DNA of 64,000 bases, taken from the NCBI GenBank assembly GCA_963785255.1, contig CAWAUR010000009.1, forward strand, positions 186,001-250,000, written 5' to 3'. The notes under the pieces are model-generated. The model made no database searches. It was not told where the DNA came from and saw nothing but the letters and a program-made list of their open reading frames with translations. This document shows positions 35,956-44,842 of this stretch, piece by piece. Numbering within the stretch: the first letter of the stretch is position 1; the number at the start of each line of letters is the position of its first letter. The stretch is from Bog-159 sp963785255 (GTDB lineage Bacteria; Acidobacteriota; Terriglobia; Bryobacterales; Bryobacteraceae). A program made the position numbers and the translations under genes.

Positions 35956-36376
35956 GCCGTCCCATCCTTTGGTCTGCGGCCGGCTGTCTGCCACGTTCCC
36001 TCCAATCACCGCGACAAGCCCCCGTAACCGGGGGACACCAGGAACAAGTGCAGCAAACGGGGCTGGTAATTGACCGCAGGCGCCGGTATTTCCGCACGCC
36101 CACGTCATGGGTTCACGCACCGTGGCCCCGCAGGACTTCACGCGGCAATACCTTGGAGATCGGCAATCCGGCTATCGGCAAGGCGCTGTCGCTGCCCCGG
36201 ATTTGGAACTCATTGGGTATTCTTCTCTTTGATGGTAGCACCGGGTTGGGGCAAATGGAAACTAGGAGGGTGCCTAGGGAAGTTTGGCTTGCTTCTCACA
36301 TCGCCCGCGGATTGCGTCACCTTCGATGCCGCCCGAATGCCTGATGCTCAAAATTCCAATCCTCACTTCCAGCCCC
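35956..36376. other. intergenic region without a supported gene
   Basis: About 420 nt. It contains the first copy of a 17-nt direct repeat (AACTAGGAGGGTGCCTA at 36260-36276) whose second copy stands at 36732-36748, at the edge of repeat A4. Confidence 0.5.
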
Positions 36377-36571
36377 TCAGGCGCGTAGGCGCTGCCGGCA
36401 TACTGCTCGCTGGGCCCGCAGCCAGTCTTCCTGTGGCGATCCGTTTTGAAAACCTCGTGCGAGCCACAGCTTATATGCCAATGCAGCTATTTCCCGCTGC
36501 TGGGCCGACGCGATGTTGCGCGGCGCTAATCTATCGCAGAACCTGGTGGTCTCGCGTATAACGTTTGCCAT
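36377..36571 (-). CDS. minimal DUF2934 protein
   Basis: A 64-residue protein with a G-rich site before ATG 36571. It consists almost only of the DUF2934 helix pair: REIAALAYKLWLARGFQNGS followed by PQEDWLRAQR. Compare the DUF2934 protein at 15352..15816 with WLERGCPMGSDQEDWFRAE. Function unknown. It is enclosed by the 17-nt direct repeat. Confidence 0.65.
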   Translation of the reverse strand: MANVIRETTRFCDRLAPRNIASAQQREIAALAYKLWLARGFQNGSPQEDWLRAQRAVCRQRLRA

Positions 36572-36751
36572 GAAAATCCCCCCCGCTAGCTGACGAAGCC
36601 AGGTCCAGCAGTTAGCCAGTGCTTTGCCGTTTTGCAGCGATCGCCTACCCAGCGATGGGTAAGAGCGAAGCGCGCGTACGTCCGATGAATCGTCGCCTTT
36701 TTGATGATAAGGTTTGGGTGTGTAATCGCGGAACTAGGAGGGTGCCTAAGT
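36572..36751. other. intergenic sequence between the DUF2934 gene and repeat A4
   Basis: About 180 nt holding the upstream region of the DUF2934 gene and the second 17-nt direct repeat. No gene seen. Confidence 0.45.
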
Positions 36752-36858
36752 GTGCTTAACGGTTTTGGGGATTCTGAGCCAAGTGACCGCTCCCTGACGG
36801 TCGCGGCTCTGTAACGGATGTTATGATTTCGCAGGGTTTCCCCACAACGGTTAAGCAC
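36752..36858. repeat. repeat family A, copy 4 (right arm lost)
   Basis: Left terminal GTGCTTAACGGTTTTGGGG and right terminal AACGGTTAAGCAC are both present, and the inverted repeat continues outward as GGGTGCC / GGCACCC. One arm (GACCGCTCCCT-GACGGTCGCGG) remains, while the right arm is deleted down to CGCAGGGTTTCCCC. It lies in the divergent gap upstream of the CheB-CheR gene. Confidence 0.88.
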
Positions 36859-36918
36859 TTGGCACCCCCGCCTCTGCAAGTGAGATTTATTACCATGTAT
36901 GGGCTGTTATGAGAGAAA

Positions 36919-39297
36919 ATGGTCGCACGCCCCCCGTCGAGCGGCAGACTTAGGAGGAAGATTACGGCTCGCAAAAGTTCGGCGCGACCCAGAAAGAACA
37001 CTCGGCCGCAGGCGAAGGGATCGCCTGAGAGGATGCCTCGACCGAAGCCCGGCCCGAAGGTCGAACTGAAGGGCCCCCCCCACCCGGCTGAAATCTCCCT
37101 CCCGGAAAAAACGCAGCCAATCGTGGGCGTGGGAGCGTCGGCGGGAGGCTTCGAAGCCTTCCGGCAGCTTCTCACGGCTTTGCCTTCGGATACGGGCCTG
37201 GCGTTGGTACTGGTGCAGCATCTCGATCCCGGACATGAGAGCCTGCTGGCCAAGCTGCTCTCCAAAGCCACCGCGATGCCGGTCGCGGAAGTGGAAGAGG
37301 GCATGCCGGCGGAGCCGAATCATGTCTACGTCATCCCCCCGAACAAGACTATGGGGATCCGGAACGGGACGCTCCACCTCATGGCCCGCGGGGAGCCGGC
37401 TGCCAAGCACCTGCCCATCGATTATTTTCTGGCCTCGCTGGCCGTAGACCGGGGCAATCGGGCGATTGGCGTGATTCTTTCCGGGACCGCCTCCGACGGA
37501 ACCATGGGGCTGAAGGCCATCAAAACCGAAGGCGGCATCACCTTCGCCCAGGACCTCAAAAGCGCGAAGTACGACGGCATGCCACGCAGCGCCATCGCCG
37601 CCGGGTGCGTGGATTTCGTCCTGCCGCCGGAGGGTATAGCCCACGAACTGGCGCGCATTGGCCGGCATCCCTATCTGGGTTTGGAACGGCCGGCGCAGGC
37701 CGAGGAGCCGACGGACGGTAGTGACGACGTCCTGCACAAGATCTTCCTCGTCCTCCAGAGGGCGACCGGAGTGAATTTCGCGTATTACAAGTACAGCACC
37801 ATCAAGCGGCGGATCGCCCGCCGGATGCTCCTTCACAAACTGGAAAGTCCCAAGCAGTATCTGAAGTTCCTTCACGAGAACCCCGCCGAGCCGGCAGCCT
37901 TATGCGAAGATATCCTGATTCACGTGACAGGCTTCTTCCGGGAGCCGGAAGCGTTCCAGGCGTTGGCGGAACGGATCTTCCCCAAGATTCTCGACACCAA
38001 GCAGCCCGGCGAGTCGATTCGTATCTGGGTTCCTGGCTGTTCCACGGGAGAAGAGACCTATTCCATCGCCATGGTCCTGCTGGAATGCCTCGGCGACCGC
38101 GTCGGCAGCGTGCCCATTCAGATCTTCGGCACCGATATCAGCGCCGTGTCGATCGACAAAGCGCGCGCGGGCCTATATAGCGAGAGCAGCCTCGGCGAGG
38201 TCTCCCCGGAGCGCCTCCGGCGCTTCTTCGTCAAAGTGGAGGGAGGCTTCCAGATCGTGAAATCGTTGCGCGAGATGTGTGTCTTCGCGCGGCAGGACCT
38301 CTCCCAGGACCCTCCGTTTTCGCGGCTGGACTTCATCAGTTGCCGCAATGTGCTCATCTACATGGGGCCGGTGCTCCAGAAGAAGGTCATGGCCATCTTC
38401 CACTACGCTCTCAAGCCCACCGGCTTCCTAATGCAGGGGAAGTCGGAATCGATCAGCGGCTTCGCGGACCTCTTCACAGTGATCGACCGGGAGCACAAGA
38501 TCTGTTCGAAAAGGCCTGGCGAACCCGGCCGAGTTTTCGATCTTTCCACCGCCGCGAGTTACGAGAGAGCCATGCGAGCGGACGCTGCGAAACCGGAAAC
38601 GCAGGTGCGGTTCGACGTGCAGAGGGAAGCGGACCGGATCGTCCTCAGCCAATACGCCCCGGCGGGCCTCGTCGTCGATGAGAACCTGCACATACTCCAC
38701 TTCCGCGGGCAAACGAGCTCCTACCTTTCTCCTCCGCCGGGCCAGGCGAGCCTGGGCCTGCTCCGCATGGTGCGCCCGGAATTAGCCGTGGAACTGCGCA
38801 CGGCCCTGCACCACTCAAAAAAACAGGAAATCGCCGTTCGTAAGGAAGGCATCCGGCTCCAGCGCGATGGCCATCCCTGGGACGTATCCCTGGAGGTGGT
38901 TCCGATTAAGAGCGATCTGGGCGAGCGTTTCTTTCTGATCTTATTCCAGGAAACGCCGGCGCGAGCCGGCCGGCTCGGAAGCAGGGGGCCAAGCGCCGGC
39001 CAGCGGCACGCGGCAGTCGCGAGAGGACGCTCGCCTGCGCCGGGATTTGCAAGCGACCAAGGAGTCCCTCCAGTCGATGATCCAGGAGCAGGAAGCCATC
39101 AACGAGGAACTGAAATCCGCCAACGAGGAAGCCCTTTCCAGCAACGAGGAGCTGCAATCCACCAACGAGGAACTGGAAACGGCCAAAGAGGAGCTGCAGT
39201 CGACGAACGAGGAACTGGTCACGGTCAACGAGCAACTAGGGAACCGCAACTTCGAGTTGGCGCAGCTCAACGACGATCTCACCAACCTGATCGGTAG
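36919..39297 (+). CDS. CheB-CheR fusion, N-terminal part of a frameshifted hybrid kinase
   Basis: This frame encodes the first 680 meaningful residues of a chemotaxis-type hybrid. A basic N-terminal extension (1-60) leads into a CheB methylesterase (about 65-245; VGVGASAGGFEAFRQLL, VLVQHLDPGHESLLA, VILSGTASDGTMGLKAIK) and a CheR methyltransferase (about 260-520; IWVPGCSTGEETYSIAM, FGTDIS, SCRNVLIYMG). After about position 38960 the protein turns into Gly/Arg/Gln-rich noise, and the true continuation lies in the next frame from about 38945 on. A single extra base, possibly in the G5 run at 38984-38988, explains it. Without correction CheB-CheR is made alone and still has intact sites. Confidence 0.85.
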   Translation: MVARPPSSGRLRRKITARKSSARPRKNTRPQAKGSPERMPRPKPGPKVELKGPPHPAEISLPEKTQPIVGVGASAGGFEAFRQLLTALPSDTGLALVLVQHLDPGHESLLAKLLSKATAMPVAEVEEGMPAEPNHVYVIPPNKTMGIRNGTLHLMARGEPAAKHLPIDYFLASLAVDRGNRAIGVILSGTASDGTMGLKAIKTEGGITFAQDLKSAKYDGMPRSAIAAGCVDFVLPPEGIAHELARIGRHPYLGLERPAQAEEPTDGSDDVLHKIFLVLQRATGVNFAYYKYSTIKRRIARRMLLHKLESPKQYLKFLHENPAEPAALCEDILIHVTGFFREPEAFQALAERIFPKILDTKQPGESIRIWVPGCSTGEETYSIAMVLLECLGDRVGSVPIQIFGTDISAVSIDKARAGLYSESSLGEVSPERLRRFFVKVEGGFQIVKSLREMCVFARQDLSQDPPFSRLDFISCRNVLIYMGPVLQKKVMAIFHYALKPTGFLMQGKSESISGFADLFTVIDREHKICSKRPGEPGRVFDLSTAASYERAMRADAAKPETQVRFDVQREADRIVLSQYAPAGLVVDENLHILHFRGQTSSYLSPPPGQASLGLLRMVRPELAVELRTALHHSKKQEIAVRKEGIRLQRDGHPWDVSLEVVPIKSDLGERFFLILFQETPARAGRLGSRGPSAGQRHAAVARGRSPAPGFASDQGVPPVDDPGAGSHQRGTEIRQRGSPFQQRGAAIHQRGTGNGQRGAAVDERGTGHGQRATREPQLRVGAAQRRSHQPDR

Positions 39298-40717
39298 CGT
39301 CAACATCCCCATCCTGATGCTGAGTGGCGACTGGCGCATCCGGCGTTTCACCCCGCAAGCCGAAAAACTGCTGAACTTGCTGCCCGGCGACGTGGGGCGC
39401 CCCATCGTCAACCTCCGGCCGAACATAGACGTGCCGGACCTCGCCAGCCTGGTCGCCGAGGTCGTCGATACCGTGAGTATGCGCGAGCGGGAGGTTCAGG
39501 ACCGGGAAGGCCGCTGGTATTCCATGCGGGTCCGGCCGTACCGGACCCTGGACAACAAGATTGACGGCGCGGTGATGACCTTTATCGACATCGACGCAGC
39601 CAAGCGCATCCATCTCGATTTGCAGCGCGAGCAGACCTTCACGGCGGCGGTGCTGGAATCGGCGGCCGCTCTGGTGATGGTCACCGACATGGAGGGCCAC
39701 ATCGCCCGGTTCAACCTCGCCTGCCGCCGGCTCAGCGAGTACTCCTTCGAGGAGGTGGTGGGAAAGCCCGTCTGGGAGGTGCTGGTGCCTCCCGAAGAAA
39801 TCGAAGCCGTCAAACAGGTGTACAAGGAGCTCGCGGAGAGCCACTCCACGCGCGAACACGAGAATCATTGGGTGGACCGGAGCGGCCAGCGGCATTTGAT
39901 CTCCTGGTCCAGCACGGTGGTTACCGAGGCGCAGGGCGCCACTCGGCACCTGGTCTGGGTAGGCGTGGATGTCACCGATGCGAGGCTGGCCGAAAAAGCC
40001 CTGCAACAAACTGAGATCCTCCGGCACAGCCAGGAGCAACTGCGGACGCTGACAGCCGGCTTGGTGGAGGCCCAGGAGGAGGAGCGCCGGCGGGTCTCGC
40101 AGGAGCTTCACGACGACATCAGCCAGAGACTGGCGGCGCTGGGCGTTCAACTGGAGGTTTTGCATCAGGCGCGCGGAATCTCGCCCGAAGAACTGCACGG
40201 CAAACTGGGGGAGTTGCAGACGCAGATGGAGGCGCTATCGGAGGATCTCCGCCGTACCGCCCGCAACCTTCACCCCTTCATGCTCACGCATCTCGGCCTC
40301 GAACCAGCCCTGCGAGCGTACTGCGAGGAGTTTTCCAAACTTAGGAAGATTAAAGTTCAGTTGACAGCGCGTGCCCTGCCTGGGGCAATCCCGTCCGGGG
40401 TGGCCTTGTGCGTCTATCGTGTAGTCCAGGAGGCGCTGGGGAATGTCGCCAAACATTCCGGGGCCAAGCGCGTCGTGGTATCGATCTCCGGCCGTGACGA
40501 TGCCTTGCACGCCGCCATCCGGGATGACGGCCACGGATTCGACCTGGACCAGGTGAAAGGAAAAGGGCTCGGGCTGATCAGCATGGAGGAACGGGTGCGG
40601 CACCTGGGTGGGACGTTTTCGATCGCTCCCAAGCCCGGCGAAGGAACCCGCATCGAGATCCGGATTCCTCTTGAGACAAGCTCGCCCGCGATCGCGGCGG
40701 AATCGAGCACGCCATGA
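39047..40717 (+). CDS. C-terminal part of the hybrid: coiled coil, two PAS domains, NarL-type histidine kinase
   Basis: The frame opens within the coiled coil that always links CheR to PAS domains in these hybrids (INEELKSANEEALSSNEELQ and STNEELETAKEELQSTNEEL). Two PAS domains follow (about 80-190 and 195-310). Then comes a HisKA_3 dimerisation helix with the phospho-His in RRRVSQELHDDISQRLAAL, and a HATPase with CVYRVVQEALGNVAKHS and DDGHGFDLDQ. A TTG at 39047 is the nominal start but probably artificial; the real protein is the join with the frame from 36919, about 1260 residues. It overlaps the LuxR-type regulator by 4 nt. Confidence 0.85.
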   Translation: MQATKESLQSMIQEQEAINEELKSANEEALSSNEELQSTNEELETAKEELQSTNEELVTVNEQLGNRNFELAQLNDDLTNLIGSVNIPILMLSGDWRIRRFTPQAEKLLNLLPGDVGRPIVNLRPNIDVPDLASLVAEVVDTVSMREREVQDREGRWYSMRVRPYRTLDNKIDGAVMTFIDIDAAKRIHLDLQREQTFTAAVLESAAALVMVTDMEGHIARFNLACRRLSEYSFEEVVGKPVWEVLVPPEEIEAVKQVYKELAESHSTREHENHWVDRSGQRHLISWSSTVVTEAQGATRHLVWVGVDVTDARLAEKALQQTEILRHSQEQLRTLTAGLVEAQEEERRRVSQELHDDISQRLAALGVQLEVLHQARGISPEELHGKLGELQTQMEALSEDLRRTARNLHPFMLTHLGLEPALRAYCEEFSKLRKIKVQLTARALPGAIPSGVALCVYRVVQEALGNVAKHSGAKRVVVSISGRDDALHAAIRDDGHGFDLDQVKGKGLGLISMEERVRHLGGTFSIAPKPGEGTRIEIRIPLETSSPAIAAESSTP

Positions 40718-41358
40718 CCAAGCCGCGGCTGTTGCTTGCCGACGACCACACCATCCTCCTCGAAGGATTGAAGGCCCTGCTGGCGCCGGAATTCGACGTG
40801 GTGGCGACGGCCGCCGATGGCCGGGCGGTTCTGGAAGCGGCTGAGAAACACCAGCCAGACCTCATTCTGCTGGACATTTCCATGCCCGGCCTGAACGGCA
40901 TCGAAGCCGCGCGGCGGCTGAGGCAATCCAATCCCGGCGCGAAACTGATTATCCTCACCATGCATGCGGACCTCAGTTTTGTTAGCGCGGCTTTCCAGTC
41001 GGGGGTATCCGGATACGTACTGAAACAGTCGGCGGCGACCGAACTCGTGACGGCGCTGCATGAAGTGGATGGCGGCCGGAGCTACCTCAGTTTGCAGATC
41101 CAAAAGCGCCTCGGCACGGAAATGCCGGCTTTCTTGCGGCGGCCGAAAAAGCTCTCTGCCGAACTCACCCCCAGGCAACGCGAGGTGCTCCAGTTACTGG
41201 CGGAAGGGCGCGTTCGCAAGGAAATCGCCCAAATCCTCGGTGTCTCCGTCAAGACGGTGGAATATCACAAGCAGAAACTCACCGAAAAGCTGGGGATGCA
41301 CACCGACGCCGCTCTGACTGCGTACGCCATCCGGCACGGGATCGCTTCGGCCGAGTAA
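40714..41358 (+). CDS. NarL/LuxR-type response regulator
   Basis: A 214-residue protein. Receiver with RLLLADDHTILLEGL, phospho-Asp in LILLDISMPGLNGIE near residue 54, and Lys in GYVLKQSA. The C-terminal LuxR helix-turn-helix is LTPRQREVLQLLAEG through KEIAQILGVSVKTVEYHKQK. Its ATG overlaps the kinase stop (ATGA), so it is the cognate output regulator of the hybrid kinase. Targets are unknown. Confidence 0.94.
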   Translation: MTKPRLLLADDHTILLEGLKALLAPEFDVVATAADGRAVLEAAEKHQPDLILLDISMPGLNGIEAARRLRQSNPGAKLIILTMHADLSFVSAAFQSGVSGYVLKQSAATELVTALHEVDGGRSYLSLQIQKRLGTEMPAFLRRPKKLSAELTPRQREVLQLLAEGRVRKEIAQILGVSVKTVEYHKQKLTEKLGMHTDAALTAYAIRHGIASAE

Positions 41359-41522
41359 GCCTTGGCCGTCGACGGCAAAGGCAACCTGGGCATGGCGATG
41401 CACCAAACTCGCGGAACTGCGCCGATGCGATGAATTGTAGCTGGCCTGAGAGTGTTTCGCAATCGTTCAACCCATGCCACCCGTGCCAGTTCGGGGAAGC
41501 CGAGGTTTAGGCGGTGCCGCGC

Positions 41523-41849
41523 TTACTTGTTGGCGGCTTTCTGAAGGGCCTTCTTCTGGCGCCGCGGCAGCCGGGACTTGTTCTTTTTCGCCAGTTGGGG
41601 AATTTTCAGTTTCGGAGGCGAGTTTTTCTTCTCGACCGGCGCGGCGGCTACCGGCGCTTCGCTGGCGGCCGGCGCTTTCTCTTTCTTATCCTTCTTCTCG
41701 ACTGGCGCGGCGACTACCGGAGCTTCACTGGCGGTCGCCGCTTTCTCTTTCTTCTTATCCTTCTTCTCGATTGGCGCGGCGGCTACCGGCGCTTCGCTGG
41801 CGGCCGTCGCTTTGTCTTTCTTATCCTTTTTCTCGGGTTTCTCTGCCAT
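41523..41849 (-). CDS. lysine/alanine-rich protein with three internal repeats
   Basis: A 108-residue protein almost without hydrophobic residues other than Ala, Val and Pro. Three consecutive units of about 25 residues follow EKKDKKxKA-xAASEAPVAAAPV, then a basic tail (KKNKSRLPRRQKKALQKAA). Composition resembles histone-H1-like or nucleoid-binding tails of bacteria, so DNA or RNA binding is a reasonable guess and nothing more. A weak AGG lies upstream of the ATG. At DNA level the repeats are also near-identical, so copy number may vary between strains. Confidence 0.6.
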   Translation of the reverse strand: MAEKPEKKDKKDKATAASEAPVAAAPIEKKDKKKEKAATASEAPVVAAPVEKKDKKEKAPAASEAPVAAAPVEKKNSPPKLKIPQLAKKNKSRLPRRQKKALQKAANK

Positions 41850-41977
41850 ATGGAATGAACCTGCGTCCCCTCAAGTGTACTCCACAACCAACATTGGCAT
41901 CCGTGTTGCGGTGAATGCCGCTACCATTACAGCCACGGCCGACGCCGCGTCTACCCAGGTGTAAAAGGTAGGCGTTT

Positions 41978-42934
41978 CTATCTGCCGGCGCTATAGTCCG
42001 CGTAGAGTTTGGCGATGTGTGCGCTGCGGTCGTTCCCGGGGTGGATGATCACGCGATAGCGGAAGCGCAAGCTTTCGCCCGGAGCCAGCGTGAGGCTGCC
42101 GTTTTTGCTCTTGTCGTTCTCGAAGTCGTGCAGACCGAAGATGTTCGCGGCGAACAATCCGTAGCCGCGGGCGTGCCACCAGGTAGGATGCCGGGGATTC
42201 GCCGGATAATCGAACATGGCGATACCCAACGGCTCGCCATCCACCGTGCCGTAAAAATCCACCCAATCGGCGCGCTTTCCCCACACCTGTTTCTCGCCTT
42301 CCCGCCCGAGGGAATCCACGATATGACCCGTGCGCGGAGGCTCGGCGGGGGCATGGCTGCGCGGCTCTTCGAGGCCGGATACGACGCGCAGGGCGAATGT
42401 CCCTTCCTTGGTGTCGCCGAACGTGACCTTTTCAATCGCCGTCAGGGTGATATCGAAATCGATGGTGCGCAACTTGGGCTGGTTATAGAAAATCATGTGG
42501 CGCGCTTCGGTGAGCAGAGGCTTGCCGGCGGGGTCGCACCAGTTGAAGGTCGCGGAGATCGTGCCGGAATCTTTGCCGCTCGATAGATCGTCGACCTTCA
42601 CCAGCACGATGCGGCCGAATTTGCCGCCGCGGCCTTCATTGCCCCAGAAATCGTAGCCGTTTACGTCGCCATGCGAGAACCACAATCCGCGATGGTGCGG
42701 ATGATCGTGCGACTCGCCCGGCAGGTCTTCCATGGGATAGCCGCGCGTCACGATCTTGCCGCTGGCAGAGCGCAGCGGATGCAGATAGGGCTTGTTGACT
42801 TCCGGACCGATGAAAAACTGCGTGAACGGCTTGCCGGCGATCTCGACTGTGATGTATTCGATGCCGTGTTGCGCGATACGCACCTGTGCGGCGAGAGGCA
42901 CAGCCAGGAGAATCGCCCATCCGAGTCGTTTCAT
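41978..42934 (-). CDS. secreted PmoA-like (DUF6807) protein
   Basis: A 318-residue protein with a signal peptide (MKRLGWAILLAVPLAAQ). The beta-sandwich has landmarks LPGESHDHPHHRGLWFSHG near residue 75 (clustered His) and WVDFYGTVDGEPLGIAMFDY near residue 230, and it ends in RYRVIIHPG. This matches the family named methane oxygenase PmoA (PF14100), a misleading name; the structure suggests a carbohydrate-binding or epimerase-like fold. Common in Bacteroidetes, Planctomycetes and acidobacteria next to sugar-catabolic genes. Confidence 0.8.
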   Translation of the reverse strand: MKRLGWAILLAVPLAAQVRIAQHGIEYITVEIAGKPFTQFFIGPEVNKPYLHPLRSASGKIVTRGYPMEDLPGESHDHPHHRGLWFSHGDVNGYDFWGNEGRGGKFGRIVLVKVDDLSSGKDSGTISATFNWCDPAGKPLLTEARHMIFYNQPKLRTIDFDITLTAIEKVTFGDTKEGTFALRVVSGLEEPRSHAPAEPPRTGHIVDSLGREGEKQVWGKRADWVDFYGTVDGEPLGIAMFDYPANPRHPTWWHARGYGLFAANIFGLHDFENDKSKNGSLTLAPGESLRFRYRVIIHPGNDRSAHIAKLYADYSAGR

Positions 42935-42996
42935 GGCAACACTACATCACACGGCAACCGCCGCGGCAACCATGTGTGGGCTGGGTTGTGCGGAGT

Positions 42997-44832
42997 TTAC
43001 GCGATGCGCTCCCGCACATTGAATTCCAGCTTCCAGCGCCGCCCGTCCCGCGCCACGCACCACAATTGCAGCATACCGGTTTCCGTGACCACCGTCTCAA
43101 ACGACACGGGCACCACATCCGCCGCGTTCTGCTCGGCGGGCAGATTCACCTCCATGGGCGCCAACTCTTCCAACTCGTCGCCGAAGTCCTCGATCAAATC
43201 GCCTGGTTGATCGTTCTTGCGCACAGCGGAAGTGAAGAAACGGAACTCGGCCGGCTCGCCCACCACCAGTCCGAACTCGCGGTTGGGAATGCGCAGATCG
43301 GTGCCTTCCTCCATGCCGAACGGGACTACGGTAAGCGCTTTGAGCGGCGCGGCAAAGCCGGGCACGGAAGGCATGGCGCTCTCGATGGCCACATAGTAAG
43401 TGCGCGGAACGCCGCCGCGGATGCGCACGCCACGGCCGCGCCGCGCCAGCCCATAATACGCCGCGCCGCGCGAGACGGCGTGCATCAAGTCCTCACCGCT
43501 GAGCGGCTTCACCGGCGATAGGCCTTCTTCCGCCAGCCAGGTATTCAACACGCCCAGCAGGCGCTCGCGGATTAGCGCCGCGTTCAGCACACCGCCATTG
43601 AACAGAATGTGCGTCGGACAAGCCAGCCCGCTGGGTCCGCGGCGCACTCCGCCATGTTCCGCGGTGGATGCCTGTTGTCGCAGAAAGCGCGCCAGGTGGC
43701 GCGTGATGGCGGCATCCGCGGCATAGGGCAGCCCGATTTCCTGCAACCCACTGCGCCGCTGCCGCGCGGGCATATCCTGGCTCGATACGGCGGGCAGAAA
43801 TCCGTCCGTCAGCAGACGTTCCAGATCGGCGCGCTGCAGCTTGGCTTTAATCGACCCGCCCACCACTCCGGTTCCCTTCCCCAGGATGGTCACCGGCGCT
43901 TCGTCCTTTTTGTTGCCGGGGTCGAGCAGCTTCTCTTTGGCGGCGCGGCAGTTGTTCCACAACGCCTGAAGCTGGAAGTTGTCGATCTTGGTGCCCGCCT
44001 GCGCAAGCTGATCCGCCACCAGCCGCGCCAGCGCCAGATCGATGTTATCGCCGCCCAGCAGGATATGCTCGCCCACCGCCACGCGTTCGAGCGTCAGTTC
44101 TCCGCCCTGCTCGGTGACGGCGATGAGCGTGAAATCGGTGGTGCCGCCGCCGATATCCACCACCAGGATCAGATCGCCCACGGCCACGCGCTCGCGCCAA
44201 TCGGGATGCCGTTCGATCCAGGCGTAGAAGGCGGCCTGCGGCTCTTCGAGCAGCGTGACGTTTTGATAACCGGCCTGCTCGGCAGCCTTCAGCGTCAGGT
44301 CGCGAGCCACGGCGTCGAACGAAGCGGGCACGGTCACCAGCACATGCTGCGCGGTGAACGGCGTGTCGGGCATCTTGTTGTCCCACGCGTGGCGCAGATG
44401 ATCGAGATAGCGGCGGCTGGCCTCCACGGGCGAATACTTGGGCACGCCTTCGGGCGCGCGGAAGGGCAGCAGCGGAGCGGTGCGATCCACGCCGCCATGC
44501 GACAGCCACGATTTGGCGGACGATACCAGGCGGCCGGCATTCTCCACGCCGCGTTTCTGCGCCAGCCGGCCCGCGATGGTTTCCGGCTGCGGATCCCAAG
44601 GCAGAGCTGTCGCGCCAGCCGGGAAATCGGTCGCGCCGGGAATATAAAGGAACGAAGGCAGCAGGTCTTCGTCGCGCACTTCCGCCGGATTCACAAGCTG
44701 CGGGATGCCCAGCAGCTCCACCCTCGGCTGCGCGAATGGATCGGCATCCGGCTGGTACTCGACGTAGGCCAGAGCGGAGTTGGTGGTACCGAGGTCGATA
44801 CCGATGACGTAGCGAGGTTCCATCTTGCTCAT
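42997..44832 (-). CDS. Hsp70-family chaperone-like ATPase
   Basis: A 611-residue protein. The actin-like ATPase has YVIGIDLGTTNSALAYVEY at the start, LVTVPASFDAVARDLTLKAA, and VVDIGGGTTDFTLIAV, then GGVLNAALIRERL. The C-terminal 180 residues differ from DnaK: no clear substrate-binding lid, and RIPNREFGLVVGEPAEFRFF marks the alternative domain of the YegD-like group. Start is ATG 44832 or 44823. It directly follows a DUF2760 gene, the recurrent partner of this Hsp70 group. Confidence 0.9.
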   Translation of the reverse strand: MSKMEPRYVIGIDLGTTNSALAYVEYQPDADPFAQPRVELLGIPQLVNPAEVRDEDLLPSFLYIPGATDFPAGATALPWDPQPETIAGRLAQKRGVENAGRLVSSAKSWLSHGGVDRTAPLLPFRAPEGVPKYSPVEASRRYLDHLRHAWDNKMPDTPFTAQHVLVTVPASFDAVARDLTLKAAEQAGYQNVTLLEEPQAAFYAWIERHPDWRERVAVGDLILVVDIGGGTTDFTLIAVTEQGGELTLERVAVGEHILLGGDNIDLALARLVADQLAQAGTKIDNFQLQALWNNCRAAKEKLLDPGNKKDEAPVTILGKGTGVVGGSIKAKLQRADLERLLTDGFLPAVSSQDMPARQRRSGLQEIGLPYAADAAITRHLARFLRQQASTAEHGGVRRGPSGLACPTHILFNGGVLNAALIRERLLGVLNTWLAEEGLSPVKPLSGEDLMHAVSRGAAYYGLARRGRGVRIRGGVPRTYYVAIESAMPSVPGFAAPLKALTVVPFGMEEGTDLRIPNREFGLVVGEPAEFRFFTSAVRKNDQPGDLIEDFGDELEELAPMEVNLPAEQNAADVVPVSFETVVTETGMLQLWCVARDGRRWKLEFNVRERIA

Positions 44833-44842
44833 TCGGGCGGCG

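Noticed and set aside
35338..36141. Single 267-residue gene over the receiver relic and the small gene
   Set aside because: The in-frame ATG at 35673 has a good ribosome site and the sequence character changes there; the join looks accidental.
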